Shown here piece after piece: positions 41,152 through 51,629 of a DNA stretch of 64,000 bases. Every line of letters begins with the position of its first letter. Position 1 is the stretch's first letter. The position numbers and the translations under genes are program-made. Origin of the DNA: Streptomyces sp. NBC_01803 (GTDB taxonomy: Bacteria > Actinomycetota > Actinomycetes > Streptomycetales > Streptomycetaceae). Under the pieces are notes generated by a model. That model ran no database searches and was not told where the DNA came from. It saw only the letters and a program-made list of their open reading frames with translations. The stretch is taken from assembly GCF_035917415.1 (NCBI RefSeq), contig NZ_CP109073.1, positions 248,001 through 312,000 on the forward strand, written 5' to 3'.

Positions 41152-43956
41152 TCAGGTCATCAGGCAGTTCATGTCCATGGCCAGCGGCAGGTCGGTCCTG
41201 CGGCTGACCTCCAGCTTGCGGTAGACCCGGGTCAGGTGCTGCTCCACGGTGCTGACGGTGATGTGGAGCGAGCCGGAGATCTGGCGGTTGCTCATGCCCT
41301 GGGCGGCGAGCACGGCGACCCGCAGCTCGGCCTCGCTGAGCTGCGTCTCACGGACCGTCTCCCGGGACAGCAGGGGGGATCCGGACTTCCCGGGATGGTG
41401 GACCAGGGTGCGCGGTGGCTCCTCGGCGCCGCACTGCCGGGTGACGCGGTGGGCCCGGCGCAGCTCCGCCTGGGCCTCGCCGTCCCGCCCGAGCGCGTAC
41501 AGCGTCATCCCGAGGTCGGTGAGGGCCGCGGCGTATTCGAGCCGGTCCTCGCTGCCCCTGAGCATCGTCACAACCTCGCGGAGCGGCGTCAGCCGGTCCT
41601 CGGGCGCGCGCTGGACGGCCAGGACCCGCAGGGCGGCGGCGCGCGACCGGTAGGACTCCACCCCGGACAGCCTGAGCTGGGCCTCCGCCAGCTCCCGCGC
41701 CTCCCGGGAGCGGCCCAGCTTGAGCGAGGCATGCGCGGCTTCGATCCGCCAGGGGAAGAGCACGGGCAGCTCCAGTCCCCAGTCGTCGGTGAGCCGGGCG
41801 ATGGCGCTGAAGTCCTCGAGCGCCGCGTGGAACTGCCCGTTCGCGTGGTGGTACCGGCCGCACGCCAGGAGGTAGCGCAGGCCGAACGGGGTCTGGAACA
41901 TCGCGTCGGGGACCGGGGTGCGCAGGTGCTTCACGGCCTCCTCCAAGTTCCCCATGGCGGCGTTGGCCTCCAGCAGGGTGCCCAGGGGCAGCCCCACGGC
42001 GACCCCCCAGCTCTTCGCCTCCAGCAGCGTCAGGGCCCGGAGGGCGAACCGCTCGGCCGTCGGGAGGTCCGAGCGCCGCAGCGCGATCTCCGCGTAGAGG
42101 GCGCTGTAGACGGCCTGCCAGGTCGGCACGCCCATCGCCTCACTCTCCTCCACCAGCCCCTCGCACCACCGGGCGGCGGACGCCAGGCGGTCGTGGCGGA
42201 TCAGCGCGATGATGGCGGTCGCGAGGAATGACAGCGTCCGTTCGTTGAGCCGGTGCTCCTGGAGGATGCGCTCGGCGCGCTCCACCGATTCCTGGCCGGC
42301 GCCGCGCCGCAGCGCCTCCGTCATGAGGACGACGGCCCGCAGCGGGTGCATGGTCCGGGCGCTGTCCCCCACCTGGTCGGTCAGCAGATCGGCGGACAAC
42401 TCGGCGGCCGTGGGGCCGTCGGGCTGCGCCCCGGGATACAGGTAACGCCGCCACAGGCGGAAGGCGTGGACGTTGCAGGCGAGGTCGGGAGCCATGTCGG
42501 GCAGGGCCCGCTCCAGCCGGCGCAGTGTCGCGTCGGCGCGCTCCAGTTCGCCGAACCACATCAGCGGTACGAGAGGAACGACCACCTCCGTGACGGGCAT
42601 CCCGGAGTCGTCGTCGGGGTCGCCCATGGCGCAGGCGCGGCGCAGCGCGGCCGAGGGGTCGAACCACCATTCGGCGCGGGCCAGCATCGCGGCGGTCTTG
42701 GCCCGGACCTGCTCGTCGCCGCCGATCTGCTGGGCCATCCGCAGGAAGCGGAGCGCCGGGCCGATGTCGCCCTCCGCGATGCTCTGGTCGGCCGCGTCCT
42801 GGAGCACCGCGACCGCGCAGTTCTCCACGTCGCTGACATCGGCGCCGAGCAGTTGACGCGCCACGATCCGGGACGGCTCGCCCTCGGCGTACAGCAGCCG
42901 GGCGGCCCGGGTCCTGGTGGCGCCGCGGGCCTCCGGCTGCATGCCGTTGAGGATGATCCGGGCGGCGTCCGGGGCACGGAACCAGGAGTCCTCGACCAGG
43001 CCGATCTCGCGCAGGGCGGTCACGGCAAAGGAGACGACCTCGGGGCGCTCGTCGGCGAGCTGTCCCACCAGCACCGGCTCGGCCGACTCCCCGAGCACGG
43101 CCAGGGCACGGGCGACGGAGATCACCGGGGAGGGCGAGCGGTGCACACAGTCCAGCAGAGCCTGGGAGAAGTTGTGCCCGACGACGGGAGGGGGCACCTC
43201 GCCGGGGGTAGTGGTGCGGGAGTCCGCCATCAGGCCGCGCAGCAGCAGCGGATTGCCGCCGGTGAGGGCGTGGTATTCGGCGGCGCGTTCGGCGGCGCCG
43301 CGAGCACTCATCTGCCGGGCCAGCAGCGTGGCCGTGCCTTCCGGGGAGAGCATGCCGAGCCGGATGCGCTCGCAGTGCGGCTTGGGCAGGGGCTCGCCCT
43401 GGAACAACGGCGCCGCGTGAGAGTAATGCGTCGATTCTCCCAGGGCCAGCAGGAAGGCGTGCCGCACGCGGAGCCGTTCCACCAGGGTGTGCAGCGCCAT
43501 CGCCGAGGGGAGGTCCGCGAAGTGGGCGTCGTCCACGATGACGACCAACGGCCTTCCCGCTTGTTCCACGAGCTCAAGGAGGGCCATGGTGACCCTGTAG
43601 AGAATCTGCGCCGGGACCCCTCCGGCCCCTTCCCCGCCCAGGTCCGCGGTATCCGCTTCATCCGGAAGGACCATGGCGCGGCGCACGCGCTCGGCGGCCG
43701 CCGCGTTCGGGCGAGAGCTGCGCAGTAGTTGGTTCAGGACCCCGAAGGGGAGGTTTCGTTCTGACGGCAACGCGGAGGCGTTGAGCACGATCGCCCCGAA
43801 GGCAGCGGCCTCCTGCGCGAACGCGAACAGGAGCTCCGTCTTGCCGCTGGCGGCCGGGCCCGAGACCACGACCCCGCGGCCACGGTCGTCATGGCTCTCG
43901 TCGAAATATGTGCGTAAAATTGCGAGCTGGTCTTCTCGTTCTATCAACACTGCCAC
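41152..43956 (-). CDS. LAL-family (large ATP-binding LuxR) pathway activator
   Basis: This 934-residue regulator has Walker A (VVVSGPAASGKTELLFAFAQ), Walker B (RPLVVIVDDAHFADLPSAMA), a long tetratricopeptide-like middle and a C-terminal LuxR helix-turn-helix (LSEAELRVAVLAAQGMSNRQ, ISGSLHITVSTVEQHLTRVY). LAL proteins are typical activators of type I PKS clusters. Codon 14 (43917-43915) is TTA, so production of the activator depends on the bldA leucyl tRNA, which links the cluster to development. It is convergent with the thioesterase gene and co-directional with the monooxygenase and PKS genes. The GGGGTT-type promoters in the cluster are candidate targets. Confidence 0.94.
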   Translation of the reverse strand: MAVLIEREDQLAILRTYFDESHDDRGRGVVVSGPAASGKTELLFAFAQEAAAFGAIVLNASALPSERNLPFGVLNQLLRSSRPNAAAAERVRRAMVLPDEADTADLGGEGAGGVPAQILYRVTMALLELVEQAGRPLVVIVDDAHFADLPSAMALHTLVERLRVRHAFLLALGESTHYSHAAPLFQGEPLPKPHCERIRLGMLSPEGTATLLARQMSARGAAERAAEYHALTGGNPLLLRGLMADSRTTTPGEVPPPVVGHNFSQALLDCVHRSPSPVISVARALAVLGESAEPVLVGQLADERPEVVSFAVTALREIGLVEDSWFRAPDAARIILNGMQPEARGATRTRAARLLYAEGEPSRIVARQLLGADVSDVENCAVAVLQDAADQSIAEGDIGPALRFLRMAQQIGGDEQVRAKTAAMLARAEWWFDPSAALRRACAMGDPDDDSGMPVTEVVVPLVPLMWFGELERADATLRRLERALPDMAPDLACNVHAFRLWRRYLYPGAQPDGPTAAELSADLLTDQVGDSARTMHPLRAVVLMTEALRRGAGQESVERAERILQEHRLNERTLSFLATAIIALIRHDRLASAARWCEGLVEESEAMGVPTWQAVYSALYAEIALRRSDLPTAERFALRALTLLEAKSWGVAVGLPLGTLLEANAAMGNLEEAVKHLRTPVPDAMFQTPFGLRYLLACGRYHHANGQFHAALEDFSAIARLTDDWGLELPVLFPWRIEAAHASLKLGRSREARELAEAQLRLSGVESYRSRAAALRVLAVQRAPEDRLTPLREVVTMLRGSEDRLEYAAALTDLGMTLYALGRDGEAQAELRRAHRVTRQCGAEEPPRTLVHHPGKSGSPLLSRETVRETQLSEAELRVAVLAAQGMSNRQISGSLHITVSTVEQHLTRVYRKLEVSRRTDLPLAMDMNCLMT

Positions 43957-44436
43957 ATTCCCCCTGCAAACCAGTGCGGAATTTCAATGTCTCACCACAC
44001 GGTGCCATCGTGACGAAGAGCGGCAGGTGGACGGCCGCAGACGGAACGGCCGCACGGTAAGTCCCCCTCTCTCAGCCCGCGCCCCCTTCAATGTCGAGGC
44101 TCTCCGCGAACGTCACCCGACGTCACACTAAGTGAGACCAGGTGATCTTACCAGTGCGGGCGACGCAACTGAAAGCAAAAGGGGCGAAGTCACAGGACGA
44201 CCCAGGTAACCTCACATTTCTCCATTCGCCCTTCGGGATGGGCACGCATGAAAAAGGCAGCCGGGACGCGCACCATAAATCGCTTCCGATATCGCGGGAG
44301 ATGGGCTACATTCCCGCTCTCCTCCGCTATTCCGCGGCCAACTCCTCATCATCAGGGCGCGACAAGGACCGGATTGGCGCGGCACGTGCCGCGCCGAATC
44401 GGCCACCCAAGGCGTTGCGATCACGAATCAGCACGT
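43957..44436. promoter_or_regulatory. 480-bp region upstream of the LAL gene, with a perfect palindrome
   Basis: No gene is visible. The 20-bp perfect palindrome GGCGCGGCACGTGCCGCGCC (44376-44395) lies 42 bp beyond the stop of the monooxygenase gene and probably terminates its transcript. The remaining 400 bp are lower in GC (e.g. around 44160-44220) and should carry the LAL promoter; I see no GGGGTT motif here. Confidence 0.5.
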
Positions 44437-45924
44437 TTACGCCACGGTCAGGGCATCCAGCAGCTCCGTCACCCGGCCCAGCTCCTCCGGGGTCACGCCG
44501 GTCAGGGCGATGTAGCCGTCGGGGCGCAGCAACAGGAAGCCCCGGCCCGGACCGCGCCGCGCCGCGTGCTCGTGGACGAGGTGGTGCGGGCAGCGGTCGG
44601 CCAACTCCCGTGCCCGGCCGGTCAGCTCGCCACCGGACGGGCCGAGCGTCAGCAGCCGGAAGCGGTCCGCCGCCGTGTCGTCGGGCACGGGCACCCAGTG
44701 CGGGGTGCGGGTGCCGGGCGCGGGCAGCAACCGGGCGCGCAGGGCCGCGGCGCCCGCGCGCTTCGGCGCCCCGCCCCACAGCGGCCCGGGGTGGCTGATC
44801 TGCCAGCCGGCCAGCAGGGGGACGAACCAGCGCCGCAGCACGCCCAGGGTGTCCAGGCTGTGCCAGACGGAGTTCCGCACCCGGGCGGCCCTCGGGCCGA
44901 GCATGAACATCTTGATCAACGTGTGGGTGGTGCGCACGATCTGCTCGGCCGCCGCCCGCCGCTCGGGCTCGTAGGTGTCCAGGATCTCCGGGCGCAGCCG
45001 CCCGGAGATGACCCCGGCCAGCTTCCACGCGAGGTTCCGGACATCCTGGAGACCGAGGTTGAGGCCCTGACCGCCCAGCGGCGAGTGGGTGTGCGCGGCG
45101 TCGCCGACCAGGAAACAGCGGCCCTGGCGCAGCCGGGAAGCGATCCGCTCGTCCGCGGTGAAGGTGTTGATGTTGTCCAGCCGCCGCACGTGGAGGCCGC
45201 CGGGGCCGCGCTCGTCCAGCAGCCGCTGCACGGTCTCGGGGGTCAGCGGGGTGTCGGCCGCGATCGCCGCCGAGAGGCGGGAGCTGCCGTCCGGCATCGG
45301 CGCGAAGACGAGCGAGCCGGTGCGGCCCAGGAAGTAGTGCACGACGTCGCGCCGGAAGCCGCCGGCGATGTCGCCCTCGGCGAGCAGGAAGAGGGTCGGC
45401 ACGGGCCGGCCGGGGAAGTCGATGCCGAGCTGCTGGCGGACGGTGCTGCGCGAGCCGTCGGCCCCGATGAGCCAGTCGGCCGAGATGACCTCGGTGCCGT
45501 CGGGGCCCTGCGCCTTGACCGACACCCCGTCGTCCGCGGTCGATAGGGCGGTGACCCGGGTCGAGCGCTCCACGCGCACGCCCTGCCGCTCCAGCGCGGC
45601 CTCCAGCAGCTCGCAGGTCTGCTGCTGCGGCAGCATCAGCGGCTCGTTGACCGAGCCGAGTTCGACGTTCAGCTCCCGGCCGCCCGCCAGGTGGTAGGTC
45701 AGGGCGGGCAGCCGCCTGCCGCGCTGTTCGGCTTCGGCCAGGACGCCGGTCTCGCGGAGGATGTCGTTGGTCGGCGGCCAGAGCTGGATGGCCCGGGTCC
45801 CGCGGGCCGGTTCGTCGGCGGCCTCCACGATGCGCACGGTGACGCCGAAGCGCCGCAGCGCGCAGGCCGCGGCCAGCCCGTTGGGGCCGGCGCCCACGAT
45901 CAGCACCTCGGTCTTCTGGGTCAT
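44437..45924 (-). CDS. Group A FAD-dependent monooxygenase (aromatic hydroxylase type)
   Basis: The 495-residue product has the FAD GxGxxG motif VLIVGAGPNGLAAACALRRF, the DG motif SADWLIGADGSRSTVRQQLG, the GD motif GRCFLVGDAAHTHSPLGGQG followed by LNLGLQDVRNLAWKLAGVI, and a thioredoxin-like C-terminal domain (GFLLLRPDGYIALTG). These place it with the pentachlorophenol-hydroxylase-like monooxygenases common in polyketide tailoring. It begins 64 bp after the final PKS gene on the same strand and probably shares its transcript. Electron-rich phenols, pyrones or enols are typical substrates; the predicted diketo or pyrone end of the polyketide would suit, but this is inference. Confidence 0.92.
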   Translation of the reverse strand: MTQKTEVLIVGAGPNGLAAACALRRFGVTVRIVEAADEPARGTRAIQLWPPTNDILRETGVLAEAEQRGRRLPALTYHLAGGRELNVELGSVNEPLMLPQQQTCELLEAALERQGVRVERSTRVTALSTADDGVSVKAQGPDGTEVISADWLIGADGSRSTVRQQLGIDFPGRPVPTLFLLAEGDIAGGFRRDVVHYFLGRTGSLVFAPMPDGSSRLSAAIAADTPLTPETVQRLLDERGPGGLHVRRLDNINTFTADERIASRLRQGRCFLVGDAAHTHSPLGGQGLNLGLQDVRNLAWKLAGVISGRLRPEILDTYEPERRAAAEQIVRTTHTLIKMFMLGPRAARVRNSVWHSLDTLGVLRRWFVPLLAGWQISHPGPLWGGAPKRAGAAALRARLLPAPGTRTPHWVPVPDDTAADRFRLLTLGPSGGELTGRARELADRCPHHLVHEHAARRGPGRGFLLLRPDGYIALTGVTPEELGRVTELLDALTVA

Positions 45925-45987
45925 GTCGGGCTTTCCTTCCGTTGGGCCGTTGGGTGAGTTCGCCGGGGGCGGGGCCGCCCCCGCCCG

Positions 45988-48900
45988 TCAGGCCCGGCCG
46001 ACCAGCCAGGCGTCGATCGCGTGGGCGGTGGATTCGGCGTGGGTCTCGATGACGGAGAAGTGGTCGCCCGGGACGTCCGCGCGGGTGTGCGGGCGGTCCC
46101 AGCCGGGCGGCCACTCCGCGCCGGGCGTGCCGGTGGCGCCGGGCATGCCGGGAAGCGGCAGCGGGTCGGCGGCCCGGAGCAGCAGGACGGGTGCCTTCAC
46201 CTCGGCGGGCTCCCACCCGGCCAGCAGCCCCAGATAGCCGCCCATCGCGGTGAGCCGGGTGTCGTCCAGGTCGGGCAGCAGGTCGGCGCGCTCGGCGAGG
46301 CCGGTGAGCACCACGTGACCGATCCCGGCGAGCGTGTCGTCCCCCAGGGGGAAGGTGTCGATCAGCGCCACGCCCTCCGGGTAGACGCCGGCGCCCTCCA
46401 GCCGTTCCGCCACCAGGTGCGCCAGCAGCCCGCCGGAGGAGTGGCCTGCCAGGACGAACGGCTCCTTGCCCATGTGGGCGCGCACCGCGTCGGCGGTGGC
46501 GGCGGCCCACGCGTCGAGGTCGCGCGGGAGGCGCTCCCCGGCGGCGTACCCGGGCAGGGTCACGGCGGCCACGTCCCGCCGGCCCGCGAAGTGCGCGGCC
46601 AGCCGCGCGTACTGCGTGGGCGCGGAGCCGGCCAGGACGGTGGGCAGGCAGATCAGGGCCGTTGCCCCCCCGCCCGTGCCGCTGGTCAGGGGAACGATCG
46701 CGGGCCGCTCGGCGGGGCCGGGCCCGCCGAACACCGGGCGGAACCGGGCGGCGGCGGTGAGGAATCCGAGGAACTCCCCGGCCCGCTCCTGCCGCACGGA
46801 CTCCAGGAACAGGGCGCCGAGCGAGTCGGGCGACGCGCCGCCCATCCCGGCCGCGGCGTCCGGGGCGGTGGCCGGTCCGCCGTCGCCGCCGCCCAGCAGG
46901 GCGTTCAGCCGCCCGGCGAGCGCGGCCGGGTCGCCGGCGTCCAGCACCGTGCGGGGCCCCACCCGCCGGCCGACGGCGGCGCTGAGGCGGTTGGCCAGCT
47001 CCACGGTCGTCAGCGAGTCCATGCCCTGGGCCAGGAAGCCGCGCCGCGCGTCGACGGCCTCGGGGTCGGCGTGGCCGAGCACGGCCGCGATCTCCGCGCG
47101 CACCAGGCGGAGCAGCGCGCGCTCCCGCTCGGCCGAGGGCAGGCGGGCCAGCTCCCCGGTCACGACGGCGGGGACGGCGGACGCGGCGCGCTCCCGCAGG
47201 CGCCGCACCTCCGGCTGCTCGGCGAGGAGCGGGCTGGGGCGCCCGGCGGTGAAGCGCGGGTGGAAGCGCTCCCAGTCCAGGCCGACCACGGCGATCGCGG
47301 TCTCGTCGTGGTCGAGCGCCTGGCGCAGCGCCGCGACGGCCGTGTCGGGTGCGAGCGCGGGCAGGCCGCGCTGCCGCAGGCGGTCCTGCCGGGCCTGTTC
47401 GAACTCCGCGCCGCGCGACTGGGTGGCCGAGCCCGCCCAGTAGCCGTAGGCGATGGACGTGGCGGCCAGGCCGCGCGCCGCCCGGTGGGCGGCGAGGGCG
47501 TCGAGGTACGCGCCGGCCGCGGCGTAGGCGCCGAGGCCGGCGCTGCCGCCGAAGGTGGCGGGGAAGGAGGAGAACAGCACGAACGCGGACAGCGGCAGGT
47601 GCTCGGTCAGCTCGTGGAGGATGCGGGCGGGAGTGGCCTTGGCGCGCAGGACACGCTCGAAGGAGGCGGGGTCCAGGTCCTCCAGCAGTCCCTCCTCCAG
47701 CAGTTCGGCGCAGTGCACGACGGCGGTCAGCGGGTGCCGTTCGGGCACGGCGGCCAGCACGGCGGCCAGCGCCCCGGGGTCGGCGCAGTCGCACGCGGCG
47801 ACGGTCACCGTGGCGCCCAGGGCGGCCAATTCGGCCTCCAGCTCCCGGCGGCGGGCCTCAGGCACCGGCCGGCTCTCGGTCAGCAGCAGGTGGGCCGCGC
47901 CCTGCCGGGCCAGGTGACGGGCGACGTGGGCGCCCGCGAGGCCGGTGCCGTCGGTGATCAGGACGGTGCCGTCGGGCCGCCAGGAGCGGGCGGGCGGGGC
48001 GCCCTTCAACGGCGCGGGGACCATGCGGCGGACGAACACGCCGGTGGGCCGCACGGCGAGCTGGTCCTCCTGCCCGTCGCCGCCACTCGTGAGCACGGCC
48101 ATCAGGCGGTCGGCGGCGGTCTCGTCCAGGGTGGGCGGCAGGTCCACCAGGCCGCCCCACAGACGCGGGTGTTCCAGGGCGGCGACCAGGCCCAGGCCCC
48201 AGACCGCGGCCTGCTCCGGGTGGTCGACGCGGTCGGTCCTCTCGGCCGCGACCGCGCCCCGCGTCAGGGACCACAGCCTGGTGTCCAGTCCGCTGTCGGC
48301 CAGGGCCCCCAGCAGCAGCACGGTCTCCGGCAGGCCGCCGGTCACGGTCGACGGAAGCAGCGAGATCACTCCCGGTGTCCGGTCGTCCCCGGCCGCCCGC
48401 CGCAGCAGTCCGGCCAGCTCCTCCCGTCCGGGCGGCCGGGCAGGGTCGAGGGCGACGCGGGCGGTGGTGCCGCCGTGGGCGGCGAGCGCCTGGCCGAGGG
48501 CGTCGGCGCCGTCGCCGGCCGCGTCCCCGGGGCCGGTGACGATCAGCCAGGTGCCCACGGCGGCGCGCGTGCCCGGCCGGCCGCCGAGCGGGCGCCACAC
48601 GACGCGGTGCCGCAGGGCGTCCAGCGCGGTGCGCTCACGGCGGCCCCGGTGCCACGACGCCAGATGCGGCAGCACGCCGCCCAGCGCGTCGGCGTCGGCG
48701 TCGGCGACCCGGAGGGTGTCGGCCAGGCCGGTCAGGTCCTCCCGCTCCACGGTCTCCCAGAAAGCCTCCTCGACGGCGTCGGCCCCGGCGCGGGCGCCGG
48801 AACGGCCCTCCGCCCAGTACCGGCTGCGCTGGAAGGCGTAGGTGGGCAGGTCGACCGGGCCGGTGGCGCGGCCGGCGAAGACCTTCGGCCAGTCCACGTC

Positions 48901-51570
48901 GGCGCCCAGCGCCCACGCCTGTGCCAGGGAGGCGTGGAAGCGGGCCGGTCCGCCTTCGTCGCGCCGCAAGGTGCCGACGACGGCGACGTCGGGGCGGCCG
49001 GGGGCCTCGTCGGCGGTCTCCTGGACACCCATGATCAGCACCGGATGGGCGCTGGACTCGACGAAGAGGCCGTAGCCGTCGGCGAGCAGGGCACGCACCA
49101 CCGGCTCGAAGGAGACCGGGCGGCGGCAGTTCTCGTACCAGTAGTCGGCGGTGAGGGTCGAGCCGTCCAGAGCCTCGCCGGTGACGGTCGAGTAGATCGG
49201 GACGCGGCCGGCCACGGGCCGGACGAAGGACAGCGACTCCAGCACCCGGTCGCGCAGCGGCTCGACCTGGACGCTGTGCGAGGCGACCGTCGCGGGGACG
49301 ACCCGGGCCCGCACACCCCGGGCCGTCAGGGTCGCCACCAGCTCGTGCAGCGGTTCGGGAGCACCGGCGACGGTCACCGCGTTGGGGCCGTTGATGCCCG
49401 CGATGGACAGGCTGTCGCCGTAGGGCTCGATCAGCGCCTCGGTCTCGGCGGCCGACAGGGCCAGGGAGGCGACCAGGCCGCGGCCCACGAGCTCGTCGGC
49501 GAAGAGCTGGGAGCGTTGGACGACGACACGGGCGGCGTCGGCCGGGGTCAGCGCGCCGGACACGCAGGCCGCCGCGATTTCGCCCTGTGAGTGGCCCACG
49601 ACGGCGTCGGGGCGCACGCCGTACGCCTCCCACAGCGCGGCCAGCGCCACATGCACGGCGAACAGCACGGGCTGGACGACCTCGATCCGCTCCAGCGAGG
49701 GCGCCCCCTCGGCCTGCCGCAGCACCGCTTCGACCGACCAGTCGACGTGCTCCTCGATGAACGCGGCGATCTCGCGCAGGCGGGCGGCGAACTCGGGCTC
49801 GGTGTCGAGGAGTTCACTTGCCATGCCCGTCCACTGGGAGCCCTGGCCGGGGAAGATGAACACGGTCTTGCCCCCGTCGTGGGCCACGCCCCGGACGACG
49901 CCGGCCGCCGCCGTGCCGTCGGACAGCGCGGCCAGGCCCGCCAGCAGAGCGTCCCGGTCCGCGGCGACGACGGCCGCGCGCTGCTCCAGCGCGGAACGGG
50001 TGGTCGCCGTGGCCAGGCCCACGTCGGGCAGGGCCAGCTCGGGGCGATCGGCCAGGTGCCGGTGGTAGGCGGCGGCCTGGGCGCGCAGGGCGGTCTCGCC
50101 GCGCGCCGACACCAGGACCGGCGACACGGCGTGGACGGGGAGCGGGCCGTCGCCCACCTCCGGCGGGCCGGGGGCGGGCTCGGCCGGCGGGGCCTCCTCC
50201 AGGATGACGTGCGCGTTGGTACCGCTGACGCCGAAGGCGGAGACCCCGGCGCGGCGCGTCCGGTCGCCCGGCGGCCAGGCCACCGGCTCGGTCAGCAGCG
50301 ACACGGCGCCGGCGGACCAGTCCACGTGCGAGGTGGGGCGGTCCACGTTCAGGGTCCGGGGCAGCAGCCCGTTGCGCAGGGCCAGCACCGTTTTGATCAC
50401 GCCGGTGACGCCGGCCGCGGCGCCGGGGTGGCCGAAGTTGGACTTCACCGACCCCAGCCACAGCGGGCGCTCGGGGGTGCGCGCGCGGCCGTAGGTGGTC
50501 AGCAGCGCCTGGGCCTCGATGGGGTCGCCCAGCGGCGTCCCGGTGCCGTGTGCCTCCACGGCGTCGAGGTCGGCCGGGGACAGGCGGGCGTTGTCCAGGG
50601 CGGCGCGGATGACGCGCTGCTGGGAGGGGCCGTTGGGCGCGGTCAGGCCGTTGCTGGCGCCGTCCTGGTTGACCGCGCTGCCCCGCACCACCGCCAGCAC
50701 CTGGTGACCGTGGCGCCGCGCGTCCGACAGCCGCTCCACCACCAGCACGCCGACCGCGTCACACCAGGCGGTGCCGTCCGCGGCCTCCGCGAACGCCTTG
50801 ACCCGGCCGTCCGGCGCCAGGCCGCGCTGTCGGCTGAAGTCGACGAACGCGCCGGGCGTCGAGATCACCGACACGCCGCTGACCAGGGCCAGGGAGCTCT
50901 CCTTCAGGCGCAGCGACTCGCACGCCAGGTGCAGCGCGACCAGCGACGAGGAGCAGGCGGTGTCCACCGTCACCGCCGGCCCCTCCAGGCCCAGGAGGTA
51001 GGAGACACGCCCGGACACGACGCTGCCGGCGGCGCCCGTCATGCGGTGCGCCTCCAGGTCGTCCCCGGCGTCGGCGAGCAGCAGGGCGTAGTCGAGGGTG
51101 CTGCACCCCGCGAACACGCCGGTGCGGGTGCCGCGCAGCGCCGCCGGGTCGATGCCCGCGTGTTCCAGCGCCTCCCAGGTGGTCTCCAGCAGCAGCCGCT
51201 GCTGCGGGTCCATCGCCACCGCCTCGCGGGGAGAGATGCCGAAGAATCCGGCGTCGAACTCGGTCACGTCGGGGATGAAGCCGCCGTGCCGCACATAGGT
51301 GGTGCCGGGCCGGTCCGGGTCCGGGTCGTACAGCCCGTCCAGGTCCCAGCCCCGGTCGGCGGGGAACGGGGACACCGGGGAGCCACCGGCGACCAGCAGC
51401 TCCCACAGGTCCTCGGGGGACCGCACGTCGCCCGGGAGCCGGCAGCTCATGCCCACGACGGCGATCGGCTCGTGTCGGGCGTCGTCGGCCTCCTGGAGCT
51501 TCCGGCGGGACTCGGCGAGCTCGATGGTCACCCGTTTGAGGTACTCGCGCAGCTTGCTCTCGTCAGACAT
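45988..51570 (-). CDS. Type I PKS, terminal module: KS-AT-KR(inactive)-ACP-TE
   Basis: The ATG at 51570 (AAGGATCG upstream) gives 1,860 residues. An N-terminal docking helix ([20 protein letters not shown]) is followed by KS (about 34-460; Cys206 in DTACSSS, His341, His381) and AT (about 570-870; Ser661 in [10 protein letters not shown] at 762-765, a methylmalonyl-type motif). A KR-like region (about 1200-1440) and ACP (Ser1519 in GMDSL) come next, then TE (about 1635-1860; Ser1711 in GHSSGG, Asp in ALIDTF, His in PGDHFS). The KR has TDGTGLAG instead of TGGTGxLG, and Gly1353 replaces the catalytic-site Asn, so it should not reduce. No DH or ER is present. The TE makes this the last condensing protein. 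Confidence 0.93.
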   Translation of the reverse strand: MSDESKLREYLKRVTIELAESRRKLQEADDARHEPIAVVGMSCRLPGDVRSPEDLWELLVAGGSPVSPFPADRGWDLDGLYDPDPDRPGTTYVRHGGFIPDVTEFDAGFFGISPREAVAMDPQQRLLLETTWEALEHAGIDPAALRGTRTGVFAGCSTLDYALLLADAGDDLEAHRMTGAAGSVVSGRVSYLLGLEGPAVTVDTACSSSLVALHLACESLRLKESSLALVSGVSVISTPGAFVDFSRQRGLAPDGRVKAFAEAADGTAWCDAVGVLVVERLSDARRHGHQVLAVVRGSAVNQDGASNGLTAPNGPSQQRVIRAALDNARLSPADLDAVEAHGTGTPLGDPIEAQALLTTYGRARTPERPLWLGSVKSNFGHPGAAAGVTGVIKTVLALRNGLLPRTLNVDRPTSHVDWSAGAVSLLTEPVAWPPGDRTRRAGVSAFGVSGTNAHVILEEAPPAEPAPGPPEVGDGPLPVHAVSPVLVSARGETALRAQAAAYHRHLADRPELALPDVGLATATTRSALEQRAAVVAADRDALLAGLAALSDGTAAAGVVRGVAHDGGKTVFIFPGQGSQWTGMASELLDTEPEFAARLREIAAFIEEHVDWSVEAVLRQAEGAPSLERIEVVQPVLFAVHVALAALWEAYGVRPDAVVGHSQGEIAAACVSGALTPADAARVVVQRSQLFADELVGRGLVASLALSAAETEALIEPYGDSLSIAGINGPNAVTVAGAPEPLHELVATLTARGVRARVVPATVASHSVQVEPLRDRVLESLSFVRPVAGRVPIYSTVTGEALDGSTLTADYWYENCRRPVSFEPVVRALLADGYGLFVESSAHPVLIMGVQETADEAPGRPDVAVVGTLRRDEGGPARFHASLAQAWALGADVDWPKVFAGRATGPVDLPTYAFQRSRYWAEGRSGARAGADAVEEAFWETVEREDLTGLADTLRVADADADALGGVLPHLASWHRGRRERTALDALRHRVVWRPLGGRPGTRAAVGTWLIVTGPGDAAGDGADALGQALAAHGGTTARVALDPARPPGREELAGLLRRAAGDDRTPGVISLLPSTVTGGLPETVLLLGALADSGLDTRLWSLTRGAVAAERTDRVDHPEQAAVWGLGLVAALEHPRLWGGLVDLPPTLDETAADRLMAVLTSGGDGQEDQLAVRPTGVFVRRMVPAPLKGAPPARSWRPDGTVLITDGTGLAGAHVARHLARQGAAHLLLTESRPVPEARRRELEAELAALGATVTVAACDCADPGALAAVLAAVPERHPLTAVVHCAELLEEGLLEDLDPASFERVLRAKATPARILHELTEHLPLSAFVLFSSFPATFGGSAGLGAYAAAGAYLDALAAHRAARGLAATSIAYGYWAGSATQSRGAEFEQARQDRLRQRGLPALAPDTAVAALRQALDHDETAIAVVGLDWERFHPRFTAGRPSPLLAEQPEVRRLRERAASAVPAVVTGELARLPSAERERALLRLVRAEIAAVLGHADPEAVDARRGFLAQGMDSLTTVELANRLSAAVGRRVGPRTVLDAGDPAALAGRLNALLGGGDGGPATAPDAAAGMGGASPDSLGALFLESVRQERAGEFLGFLTAAARFRPVFGGPGPAERPAIVPLTSGTGGGATALICLPTVLAGSAPTQYARLAAHFAGRRDVAAVTLPGYAAGERLPRDLDAWAAATADAVRAHMGKEPFVLAGHSSGGLLAHLVAERLEGAGVYPEGVALIDTFPLGDDTLAGIGHVVLTGLAERADLLPDLDDTRLTAMGGYLGLLAGWEPAEVKAPVLLLRAADPLPLPGMPGATGTPGAEWPPGWDRPHTRADVPGDHFSVIETHAESTAHAIDAWLVGRA

Positions 51571-51629
51571 AACGATCCTTAGGAGTCGTGTGGGGGCGCG
51601 GTGTCTGTCCGTCGCGGCGGGTGCCGCGG

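Noticed and set aside
44327..47794. 1,155-codon minus-strand frame overlapping the monooxygenase and PKS 3' end
   Set aside because: Arg/Ala/Gly-rich out-of-frame translation of two real genes on the same strand.
46021..49590. 1,189-codon open frame on the plus strand opposite the terminal PKS gene
   Set aside because: It is Gly/Arg/Gln-rich without any domain and lies wholly antisense to unmistakable KS/AT/KR domains; it is a high-GC shadow frame.
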